A stretch of DNA of 64,000 nucleotides, from contig JAQTUE010000014.1 in assembly GCA_028710415.1 (NCBI GenBank), positions 1 through 64,000 on the forward strand, written 5' to 3'. A program made the position numbers and the translations under genes. The notes beneath the pieces were generated by a model. The model saw nothing but the letters and a program-made list of their open reading frames with translations, made no database searches and had not been told where the DNA came from. Source of the DNA: Paludibacter sp. Its GTDB lineage: Bacteria > Bacteroidota > Bacteroidia > Bacteroidales > Paludibacteraceae. Shown one piece after another: positions 19,432 through 28,056 of this stretch; within the stretch, counting starts at the first letter, position 1; the number at the start of each line of letters is the position of its first letter.

Positions 19432-22400
19432 ATGAAACAACTTAATTATATTTTATTGACTATTCTTTTTGTGATTGGATTTATGCATTCGGTCTCAGCT
19501 CAAAATGGCGTAATACCAGCCAGAATCTCTGGTACAGTACTAGAATCTGCCACCGGGAAGCCATTAGCAGGTGCAAAAGTATCCATCACCGGAGTAACAT
19601 CATCCATTACAGATGAAAAAGGGAAATTTAATCTGGCTAAAAAAACCAAAGGAGCCTATCTTCAAATTGATGCTCCCGGATTTGCTTCTAAGAGAATTGC
19701 TTTGTTAAATGATTCCAATATTGTAATACGCTTAATGGATGAAACATTTAAAGGAAAATATGAAGATATTGCCACTCCGTTTGAAATGACAAATATGTCT
19801 GTAATTACAAATGCAGTTAGTAGTCATGAAAATCGCGAAGATTATAAGCTAGGTGCAACTTCTATTGAAACTGTTCTGCAGGGAAGTGTAAACGGATTAA
19901 ACACTGTTTCGAGAACCGGCGCTCCAGGTGCAGGTGCAAACATGTATTTGAATGGGTTCAATTCATTAAATGCAACGAATCAGCCTTTAATCATTGTTAA
20001 TGGCATTCCGTATGAAAATCAGACCATTTATTCGTTGATTACAGGCAACAATGTCACACCACTTTCTGATATTGATGTTAAGGATATTGAAAATGTAACT
20101 GTATTGAAATCGGGTGCATCCATATATGGATCGAAAGGAGCAAATGGTGCTATTGTAATTAACACCCTTACAGCGAAAGATGCTTCAACCAGAATTAACT
20201 TCCATGCCTATACAGGGGTAAATATGGAAACAAATTCTGATTACAAGATGTTGGATGCCGGTGGTTACAAAAACTATTTGGTCGATATGCTTTCGAATAA
20301 GGGTATGTCTATAAATGACATTCAGGCATTGCCTTATATTAATTCGGAGAAACCGGTAGTTGAAAAATGGGGAGTATCAGGCAATGCAGATTATTATCGC
20401 TATAATCAATCTACAAACTGGCAAAACCAGGTATTAAAAAGCTCTTTAACACAAAATTATCACTTGAGTGTAACAGGAGGAAATGATGTAGCACTTTATG
20501 CAATTTCATTTGGCTATTTAAATCAGGGTGGAGCGGTGGATCAAACTTCTTTCAACCGCTATTCAACCCGGGTAAATGCTAAAATAAAGATGACCGACTG
20601 GTTTAAGCTGATTGCTAACATGAGTTTAGTGTATTCTGAAAGGAATTTATCCTTCGAAGGTCTGAACCGTAATTTTAATCCGGTGTTCTCAGGTCTTATT
20701 AAAGCACCGTTTACATCTCCTTACGTGTACAATGTGCTAAATGAAGTTACCCCAAATTTAGAAGGTGCAGATATCTTTAATATATCAAACCCAAGAGCAA
20801 TTATTGACAACAGCAACACCTCTTCAAACCGTTTTCGGTTCTTAGGGAATATGAATGGAATTCTGACATTTAGCAAACACCTTAGTGCCAGTGTTCTGGT
20901 TGGCATTACCACTGATAAATCCGCTGAACGTGTTTTTTTACCACAGGCAGGTTTATACCATACTCCCCTTCCAAGTGCAATTGTAACAAATGAAGCTCAA
21001 CAATTAAGAGATCATTTTTTGCAAATAAACTCGGATATAAAACTTACTTACAAGCAAACATTTAATTATATTCACGATTTATCTATTCATGTAGGATCAA
21101 GGTATCAAAACAGCAGTTCCGAACTGGATTGGGGTAAGTCATACAATTCTTCCAGTGACGAAATGAAAACTCTTGGCGACGGTATAAATGCATTAGCACA
21201 AATTGGAGGTTCATTAGGTAACTGGAACACGGTTTCAAATTATTTGAATGTAGATTATGCTTTATTGAACCGTTATTTCGTATCGTTCAATGGGGCATTG
21301 GATGGATCATCCCGCTTTGGAAAACAAGCGGATGGATTACATATGTTTAAGAATACATTCGGGTTGTTCCCATCTGTTTCTGCAGCATGGTTAGTTACTT
21401 CCGAGAATTTTATGAAACATCAAAAAGTATTTGATGTTTTAAAAATCAGAACGGGCTACTCTATATCTGGTAATGATGATATGGGTAATTATTCTGCTCG
21501 CGGATATTATGTTTCTCAGGGTCTGCTTGGAGCATACGGATTAGTTCGTGGGAACATTCCGAATGAGAAATTAAGTTGGGAAACCAATTACAAAGAATTC
21601 CTGGGAATAGATGCTTCGTTTTTCAAAGAACGGTTGAATCTGGGAGTGGATTTATTTACCAGCCAAACAAAAAACTTATTAGGAACTAAAAACATTACCT
21701 CAAATTCAGGTCTCGGATTAGCCGTTTATAATGATGGCGAATTGCAAAATTCAGGCATTGATTTAAATATAACCGGACGTATCGTCGATAAATCAAACTT
21801 TAAATGGGATTTGGGATTAAATGTTTCTACCTATAAAAACTTACTACAAAGCAAATCGGTTGATGAAACTATCACTACCATAGCTGGTGGAAACATCAGA
21901 ACAAAAGTGGGATCTTCAATAGCTGAATTTTATGGATATCAAACTGCCGGTGTTTTTAGCACTAAAGCCGAAGCTACTGCTGCTAATCTGAAAATTAAAA
22001 ATACTGATGGAACGGAAGTGGCATTCCAGGCCGGTGATATGATATTTGTAGACAGAAACAAGGATCATTATATCGATGAAAAAGACATGACGGTTATTGG
22101 AAATCCTAATCCGACTTTCTTTGGTGCAATTACCAATCGGTTTCAATACAAACGTTTTACATTAAGCACTTTGTTTAACTTCTCCTATGGAAATTCAGTA
22201 TACAATGCTTTAAGATCTAATCTTGAATCCATGTCGAACACAGATAATCAAACTATCGCAGCCAGTTCGCGCTGGAAAACTGATGGCCAGATTACCACTA
22301 TACCTAAAGCAGCTTGGGGTGATCCAATGATGAACTCACGTTTTTCTGATCGTTGGATTGAAGATGGTTCATTTATTCGATTGAAAAGTTTGACACTGTC

Positions 22401-22599
22401 TTATGATATTCCTTTTAAATCCGGTTTCCTTAACAGTGCACAGATATACCTTACGGGTAACAATCTTCTTACTTTGACTAAATATCTTGGCTATGATCCG
22501 GAATTCAACACCAGTAGCAATCCACTTTATTACGGAATAGATACCGGAGTTTCTGCACAACCAAGAACGGTACTTATAGGTGTAAAAATTGGATTATAA
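19432..22599 (+). CDS. SusC/RagA-family TonB-dependent transporter (second in fasciclin locus)
   Basis: A 1055-residue receptor with a signal peptide at 1-24 (ending VSAQ), a carboxypeptidase-regulatory-like domain (ARISGTVLESATGKPLAGAK), plug (VLQGSVNGLNTVSRTGAPGAG, NQPLIIVNGIPYE, LKSGASIYGSKGANGAIVI) and a barrel ending VLIGVKIGL. The stretch between the N-terminal domain and plug lacks the VVVTA-like string, and the plug motif YLNGFNSLN departs from the usual RG-(F/T)-S. So this is a divergent member, though intact and full length. It is probably paired with the SusD at 22702-24660, 102 bases downstream. Confidence 0.92.
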   Translation: MKQLNYILLTILFVIGFMHSVSAQNGVIPARISGTVLESATGKPLAGAKVSITGVTSSITDEKGKFNLAKKTKGAYLQIDAPGFASKRIALLNDSNIVIRLMDETFKGKYEDIATPFEMTNMSVITNAVSSHENREDYKLGATSIETVLQGSVNGLNTVSRTGAPGAGANMYLNGFNSLNATNQPLIIVNGIPYENQTIYSLITGNNVTPLSDIDVKDIENVTVLKSGASIYGSKGANGAIVINTLTAKDASTRINFHAYTGVNMETNSDYKMLDAGGYKNYLVDMLSNKGMSINDIQALPYINSEKPVVEKWGVSGNADYYRYNQSTNWQNQVLKSSLTQNYHLSVTGGNDVALYAISFGYLNQGGAVDQTSFNRYSTRVNAKIKMTDWFKLIANMSLVYSERNLSFEGLNRNFNPVFSGLIKAPFTSPYVYNVLNEVTPNLEGADIFNISNPRAIIDNSNTSSNRFRFLGNMNGILTFSKHLSASVLVGITTDKSAERVFLPQAGLYHTPLPSAIVTNEAQQLRDHFLQINSDIKLTYKQTFNYIHDLSIHVGSRYQNSSSELDWGKSYNSSSDEMKTLGDGINALAQIGGSLGNWNTVSNYLNVDYALLNRYFVSFNGALDGSSRFGKQADGLHMFKNTFGLFPSVSAAWLVTSENFMKHQKVFDVLKIRTGYSISGNDDMGNYSARGYYVSQGLLGAYGLVRGNIPNEKLSWETNYKEFLGIDASFFKERLNLGVDLFTSQTKNLLGTKNITSNSGLGLAVYNDGELQNSGIDLNITGRIVDKSNFKWDLGLNVSTYKNLLQSKSVDETITTIAGGNIRTKVGSSIAEFYGYQTAGVFSTKAEATAANLKIKNTDGTEVAFQAGDMIFVDRNKDHYIDEKDMTVIGNPNPTFFGAITNRFQYKRFTLSTLFNFSYGNSVYNALRSNLESMSNTDNQTIAASSRWKTDGQITTIPKAAWGDPMMNSRFSDRWIEDGSFIRLKSLTLSYDIPFKSGFLNSAQIYLTGNNLLTLTKYLGYDPEFNTSSNPLYYGIDTGVSAQPRTVLIGVKIGL

Positions 22600-22635
22600 T
22601 AATTCTGAATCGATAAATTCAACCATAAAAAATCT

Positions 22636-22666
22636 AAAAGAATATCTATTGTATTGATATTCTTTT
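22636..22666 (+). terminator. Hairpin with T-tail between susC and susD
   Basis: AAAAGAATATC (22636-22646) pairs perfectly with GATATTCTTTT (22656-22666) around a nine-base loop, in the only sizeable gap inside the fasciclin block before the last gene. It could be a leaky terminator or RNA-processing site that sets the SusC to SusD ratio. The stem is AT-rich and weak. Confidence 0.5.
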
Positions 22667-22701
22667 GAAAAAAATAAGTGTAAAAATTTAAATTTAAACA
22701 C

Positions 22702-24660
22702 ATGAAATTATTTAAAATAACAACTGGTATTACCTTCTTAGCTTTGTTATCGGTATCATTCAGTTCATGTCAGGACATGTTGGATACTAATGCGAAAGAA
22801 GTTGTGGAATCATCCGAGAACTACCATAATGTTTACGATGCTGACAATGCCATCTGGGGACTCTACGGCAAAGTACAAAACCTGGCAGAAAACGTAGTTG
22901 TACTTAATGAACTGCGTGCTGATTTAATGGACGTAACTACCAATGCCACGCAGGATCAGGTGGACTTGAATTCGCACCGGGAAACAGCCACCAATAAGTA
23001 TTGTGACCCTACTCCATTTTATGAAGTAATCCTGAATGCAAATGATATCTTATACAATTTCAAAAAAATGCTTGCTGAGAACAAAATTTCAAAAGAAAAT
23101 TATGTTCCCCGTTATGCTGATGTTCTGGCTATTCGATGTTGGGCTTATTTACAACTTGGAATGCATTTTAAAGATATTGCATATGTAACAAACCCACTTC
23201 AAACGGTTGATTCATTAAGTATCCATGACTTATTCCCAACTAAAAGCCTGGATGAATTAATTCCACAACTGATCAGTGAAATGGAAAGTTTGCCTACCTT
23301 AGAAACAAATACTCTTTCGTCTTTTTATGGCAAAACGATTTCCGATAACGGTAAGTCATTCTACCTGAACCTGCAATTCATTGATAAACACATTTTGTTA
23401 GGAGATTTGTATTTGTGGAATGATCAGTATGTGCAAGCTGCAACGCAATATAAAGCTTATATGGATGCAGCAGATGCTATTTCTTCAAAAACGAATATTG
23501 AAAATAAAATCAGCACATGGGTTTGGTCAGGATCCAATGAACCTCGTTTCCAGATTACCTATCAACGTTATAAAGATCAGGATGTTACTTCGTTCCGGAA
23601 CATGTGGAAAGAAATATTCTATCGTAGTTCAACTGATGCAGGCACTTCCGGTAGTATTGGGTTACAAGATGAAATGATTTGGATGATGAGCTTTAGTGGT
23701 TCTGCCAATTCAGTTAGTCCATTTATTAAATTATTTGCAAATACTGGTCAGGGTCAGTATCAGTTAAAACCATCTTCGTATGCTATTGATAGTTTGTGGA
23801 ATACACAAGTACAACAATCGAATGGTTTCGTCTTTGATGGCAGGGGGCGCGAGTCGTCATATGACAACGTAAACGGTCAACCGGTTGTCCTGAAATACCT
23901 GTATGATTATTATGCTGCCGGTAATCCGGATGCAAATAAAACCATCCATTTAAATTATTTCAGTTTCGCCAACCCATATTCAAAACCAGGAAAATGGTTC
24001 CTGTACAGGGCTGCTCTCTTACATTTACGGTATGCAGAAGCAGCAAACCGTGCAGGATATCCAAGACTGGCTTATTCTTTACTTAATAATGGTATTAAAG
24101 CTAATTATGATTGGACAGCCAGCACTGGTACTACCCGTACTGATAAAAGCGGAGTTCAGTATACCAGTTTTCCACCTGTAATACCGATAGCAATTCAGAT
24201 TCCTGTTGGAGCCAGTCAGGATACTATAAACGCAATAAAAAACCGTTATAAGCTATATGAAGAATCTATACCTTCAAAACCATATCCCGCACCATTCTAC
24301 CTGGATGCTCGTCAAAATGATGTTCCTTACACATTCTTACGTTCTCCCTGGAGGGATAATGGTGGGATAAGAGGTAGAGCATTCTTGTTGAATATCACAA
24401 AACCTGATGGTATCGTAACGACAGCTGATTCCATACAATGGATTGAAAAAGCGTTGATTAAGGAGGCTGCATTGGAATGTGGATTTGAAGGACATCGTTG
24501 GGGAGATTTATTACGTATTGCCCGCCGTAATAATAAAAGAGATGGTGGGAACAGTGTTGCTACAATTATGAATGCAGCAGTTGCGCACAAATTCAATGCC
24601 TCCGGCTCGGGGAGTGCAAGTATTACTGACGGAAACCTTTTTTTACCAATGAAAAAATAA
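22702..24660 (+). CDS. SusD/RagB-family lipoprotein (second in fasciclin locus)
   Basis: A 652-residue surface lipoprotein, longer than the usual 500-550 of the family. The signal peptide ends at Cys23 (SFSSC), followed by QDMLDTNAKEVVE. It has the helical SusD pattern (VLAIRCWAYLQLGMHFKDIAY, HILLGDLYLWNDQYVQAATQYKAYMDA) and the late signature IKEAALECGFEGHRWGDLLRIAR. Extra residues lie in the middle (about 300-420), where SusD ligand loops sit. Partner of the SusC upstream. Confidence 0.92.
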   Translation: MKLFKITTGITFLALLSVSFSSCQDMLDTNAKEVVESSENYHNVYDADNAIWGLYGKVQNLAENVVVLNELRADLMDVTTNATQDQVDLNSHRETATNKYCDPTPFYEVILNANDILYNFKKMLAENKISKENYVPRYADVLAIRCWAYLQLGMHFKDIAYVTNPLQTVDSLSIHDLFPTKSLDELIPQLISEMESLPTLETNTLSSFYGKTISDNGKSFYLNLQFIDKHILLGDLYLWNDQYVQAATQYKAYMDAADAISSKTNIENKISTWVWSGSNEPRFQITYQRYKDQDVTSFRNMWKEIFYRSSTDAGTSGSIGLQDEMIWMMSFSGSANSVSPFIKLFANTGQGQYQLKPSSYAIDSLWNTQVQQSNGFVFDGRGRESSYDNVNGQPVVLKYLYDYYAAGNPDANKTIHLNYFSFANPYSKPGKWFLYRAALLHLRYAEAANRAGYPRLAYSLLNNGIKANYDWTASTGTTRTDKSGVQYTSFPPVIPIAIQIPVGASQDTINAIKNRYKLYEESIPSKPYPAPFYLDARQNDVPYTFLRSPWRDNGGIRGRAFLLNITKPDGIVTTADSIQWIEKALIKEAALECGFEGHRWGDLLRIARRNNKRDGGNSVATIMNAAVAHKFNASGSGSASITDGNLFLPMKK

Positions 24661-24747
24661 GATTAATATTCATTTCACAGCTTCTAACCTGATATGGAAG
24701 GAGCTGTGAGTGAATTCATAGTGTATTATTTTCCATACAAAAATACA

Positions 24748-24786
24748 TTTTTCCATTCTCGCCTACTAAAAGAAAGTGTAGTTTTG
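24748..24786 (+). promoter_or_regulatory. Candidate promoter of the large T9SS protein gene
   Basis: TAGTTTTG (24779-24786) fits TAnnTTTG and lies about 40 bases upstream of the start codon. TTTTCCAT ends 22 bases before it. The same TTTTCCAT, same gap and a TAnnTTTG box occur upstream of the leucine-rich-repeat gene (27834-27871). This suggests that the T9SS gene can be transcribed apart from the SusCD operon. Confidence 0.5.
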
Positions 24787-24826
24787 CATTGTTCTAAATT
24801 GAATTACTAACTAAATAATTTATATC

Positions 24827-27637
24827 ATGAGAAAAATTTTCACATTAATGGCACTTATTGCTATAACATCCTTTTATTCTGCTTATTCTGCCAAGGCAGA
24901 CTTGGTAAAGAATGTACAGCTTGCTAGCTATGATTTTACGCTTGCTCCATCTCCAGCATTTACTTTCGCAAACTCTAATCTCTCCGGAAACATGGCCGGA
25001 GGAGTTACTTCTGTGCCATTAGCTGGCACTACAGGTGGTTATATGTATTGTGCTGGTAGTGGCTCTGGAGGTCGTGGTAATAAAATTACGAACATGACCG
25101 TCAATACGGCAAGGTTAGATACCGTCTATTATGAATTTGATTGGAATCCTTACAAATTGGGGGGACAGGCGAATTCCACCGGAACATCAGGTACAAATCC
25201 AGACTCTTATGGCGTTTGTAATGTGCGTGGTAGTAATGACAGTATTGTATTTGGTTTATGGTACGAGCGTTGGAGTTTGAAAACAGGAACTAAGTATAAT
25301 TCTGCAACTGGTACAGAACCCCTGGGTGACCTCCACTTGTTGAACTTAAGTACTGACCCAAACAATCCAATCCCTTCAAAAATTATTACTCAAACGAACA
25401 TTGCAACTGGGGCTCAATGGTCATATTATACCAACACTCTTTTGCCCTATGCAACGCTTGATCAAAATTATTCCACGATGTATTATGCTGCCCAATGCGA
25501 CAGTATCAATAAATCGACAGACCTGGGACCAACATTTAAAATGAATCTTTGGTATCATATCAAAGCAGTTATTGACTTCACAAATAAAAGAATTATCTCA
25601 ATTGACATCACTCAAACAGGTTCAACACCCGAAAACAAAGTAAGTTTCACTAATTTACCATTTGTAAATACAGGTGCTGCTGACGTATCACGTTTCGAAA
25701 TTGCAGCTACCCGTGGAAAGGGTGAAGCAGGAGGATCTACTCCTAGTTGTGATTTTCAAGAACAATTTGATAATTTTGATATTTATACAATGCATCAGGT
25801 AGCAGCGGCTGCTAATGTAACTGTTAGATACAAGGATGCAACGGGTACAGAGATTTACACATCAAGAGTAGCACCAAATCAGGCGGTCAACTCAGTTTAT
25901 AAAGCTGTTGCCGGAGATAAAATTAATATTATTTATGGTGGTGACTATTATATTTATGATCCCACTTCAATTGACAGCGTAATGGTGGCATTAGGTGGAA
26001 GTGAAATTAATCTTCGCTTTAATAAAGCAACTCCCACAAGCACTGTTATTACTTTCTCGGGTCCTTCCACTGCGGAACTTTATCACAATGTAACAGTCAA
26101 TTTTACTGTAAAAACACCGACAGGGGATGCAGTTTCACAAGGTCCGGTACATATTTTAGTGAATGGAGTCTTGAAAAACGCAATTGTACCTGATGTCCTG
26201 GGTATGGGTTCGGTTACTTTCCCCAATTTGCTGGTAGGAACCGAAACTATCAAAGCAGTTTATTCAGGTGATAGAATAGCTTATTCAAGCAGTGATACCG
26301 TTAGTGTTGCAGTTGAAGTAACTCCTTCTTTATCCAGCGAAATCCCGTATCCTGTTTATTATGATTTAGGCACTATGCCTGAAATTATGAAATACAGATT
26401 GAAATACACAAATGCTGCCACTCCAAGAGCCAACGTTGCATTTGCAAATGATTCATTGAAATCATTCACCCTGTCAACCGATACAACTACATTGACAAAA
26501 ACAATGTATGCAACCTGGGGAGCATATGGATTCGCTCAACCTGGGAAAACTGCTGATTATTATGGAGCATCGGACGCATTTAATGTTCCTTATGGGAATG
26601 GAGCCCGTCCAAACTGGATGTCATTTAATACTCCATGGTTAAATAAGGGGGCGTATAATGTATATATGAATCAACGAACCAATCTTGACGGCGGTATGAA
26701 AACAACTGCAACCATGGATGATAAGACACTTTATTATCCGAATGCAGAATTGTCTGATTTTAGTATCAGAGGTGGTAATAACAACAAAAGAAGATGGAAT
26801 GCCAATGCCAATGATGCTCTGAATCAGATGTCATATTTAGGATCTGTGGTTCTTGATAATTCCGGTCAACATGTATTGAAATTAGCCTGCACAAGTACCG
26901 GTGAAAGTAGCGCAAACCAGATTGCGTGGTTGGATATGATGCAGTTTGTACCTGTAGATCAGGATTCAGTTACCGTGAATATATCAGCGGCAACAGGCTT
27001 AGCTAAAACCTATTATCCGTTGTTTAATGCGGGTGGTTATCCGAGTACTTCGACTGCTGCGTATATCGTTTATTCTGGCTCGACAGAACTTGCAGTTCCT
27101 TATCAGGTTACTGACCCTACTACATACACTAAAACTTCATATACTCTGCAACATCTTGGTGTTACCGATCCTGGTTTAGGTTTAACAGGAGTTGATTATG
27201 TAGTTATATTTAAAAATGATCATTGGACGCGGGTTAGTGAAGGTGCAGTTACTACTTCAGATTCAACTTATACTTGTGATTTAGCCAACGGTACTTATTA
27301 CTATCAGGAATATAATTTTACCGAAAGTTCAACGACAACAGGAGCATTCGGCTCACGTTTATGGATGAAAGATGGTACATTTACTGTCGGAGAACCCAAT
27401 GCTGTAAACACTGTAAATGCATCTAATATCAGAACATACGTTTTTGGTAAGATCCTTACCGTAAAAGGTATCAAGCCAGGTGCAAAAGTCACTGTTACAG
27501 ACTTAATGGGTAGAATCGTATTAAATAAAGTTTCTACTTCTGATGTATTTACTTCAAACATCAAACAAGGATCTGTTTATTTAGTAAGAGTTGTTTCTGC
27601 CAACGACTATAGTACCACCAAAGTGATTGTAAATTAA
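24827..27637 (+). CDS. Large T9SS-sorted surface protein sharing a module with the fasciclin lipoprotein
   Basis: A 936-residue exported protein of unknown function. Residues 1-23 are a signal peptide. Residues ~30-325 form a beta-rich lectin- or LamG-like region (YYEFDWNPYK, FGLWYERWSLK, LWYHIKAVIDFTNKRIISIDI, FDNFDIYTM). About 402-500 is an Ig-like repeat (VHILVNGVLKN, TIKAVYSGDRIAYSSS). About 505-735 is the module also found at the end of the 588-residue fasciclin lipoprotein: PVYYDLGTMPEIMKYRLKY, WLNKGAYNVYMNQ, GQHVLKLACTS and WLDMMQFVPVDQD. The last ~70 residues (FGKILTVKGIKPG, VTDLMGRIV, VYLVRVV) are a T9SS sorting domain. No catalytic motif was recognised; a binding role is inferred from domain make-up and position. 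Confidence 0.8.
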   Translation: MRKIFTLMALIAITSFYSAYSAKADLVKNVQLASYDFTLAPSPAFTFANSNLSGNMAGGVTSVPLAGTTGGYMYCAGSGSGGRGNKITNMTVNTARLDTVYYEFDWNPYKLGGQANSTGTSGTNPDSYGVCNVRGSNDSIVFGLWYERWSLKTGTKYNSATGTEPLGDLHLLNLSTDPNNPIPSKIITQTNIATGAQWSYYTNTLLPYATLDQNYSTMYYAAQCDSINKSTDLGPTFKMNLWYHIKAVIDFTNKRIISIDITQTGSTPENKVSFTNLPFVNTGAADVSRFEIAATRGKGEAGGSTPSCDFQEQFDNFDIYTMHQVAAAANVTVRYKDATGTEIYTSRVAPNQAVNSVYKAVAGDKINIIYGGDYYIYDPTSIDSVMVALGGSEINLRFNKATPTSTVITFSGPSTAELYHNVTVNFTVKTPTGDAVSQGPVHILVNGVLKNAIVPDVLGMGSVTFPNLLVGTETIKAVYSGDRIAYSSSDTVSVAVEVTPSLSSEIPYPVYYDLGTMPEIMKYRLKYTNAATPRANVAFANDSLKSFTLSTDTTTLTKTMYATWGAYGFAQPGKTADYYGASDAFNVPYGNGARPNWMSFNTPWLNKGAYNVYMNQRTNLDGGMKTTATMDDKTLYYPNAELSDFSIRGGNNNKRRWNANANDALNQMSYLGSVVLDNSGQHVLKLACTSTGESSANQIAWLDMMQFVPVDQDSVTVNISAATGLAKTYYPLFNAGGYPSTSTAAYIVYSGSTELAVPYQVTDPTTYTKTSYTLQHLGVTDPGLGLTGVDYVVIFKNDHWTRVSEGAVTTSDSTYTCDLANGTYYYQEYNFTESSTTTGAFGSRLWMKDGTFTVGEPNAVNTVNASNIRTYVFGKILTVKGIKPGAKVTVTDLMGRIVLNKVSTSDVFTSNIKQGSVYLVRVVSANDYSTTKVIVN

Positions 27638-27661
27638 AAATTATATAAAGCTTTTTTAAAC

Positions 27662-27693
27662 AAAGAGGCAACCTGTTTTTGGTTGCCTCTTTT
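27662..27693 (+). terminator. Intrinsic terminator ending the fasciclin locus
   Basis: AAAGAGGCAACC pairs perfectly with GGTTGCCTCTTT around a seven-base T-rich loop, 24 bases past the stop codon of the large T9SS protein, and is followed by T residues. Confidence 0.92.
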
Positions 27694-28056
27694 AGCAATA
27701 AAAGAATTTTGGTTTTGGCAATTAAATTGCTCTAATTCATGAAAATTACGTCTGTAACAGGATTCGCCTAAAATTATCGATACAAAAAGCTATTTTAAAG
27801 TTATAGTGAATTCATTTTTATATAAAAGTACAATTTTCCATATGGTAAGATACCTGCTATTTCTATCTTTGTATCATAATTAAACAACATTATCCGGATA
27901 TTATAGAGTATTGGGAGTTTGTCTTTACCTAAATCAACCGGCAACTCTTAAAACAATTTCAAATAAATGATGGATATAAAAGGGACTAAACCGATAAGTA
28001 TTAATTATTACACGATTTGTCTTTAAACTAATACAAGTATAAATAATTACAATTTT
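27694..28056. other. Intergenic region upstream of the leucine-rich-repeat gene
   Basis: Non-coding AT-rich DNA of about 360 bases. It holds the promoter candidate at 27834-27871 and leaves a 5' untranslated leader of roughly 180 bases. No hairpin or riboswitch structure was recognised. Confidence 0.5.
27834..27871 (+). promoter_or_regulatory. Candidate promoter of the leucine-rich-repeat gene
   Basis: TATCTTTG (27864-27871) is a full match to TAnnTTTG. TTTTCCAT (27834-27841) precedes it by 22 bases, the same arrangement as at 24748-24786 upstream of the other T9SS cargo gene. Confidence 0.5.
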
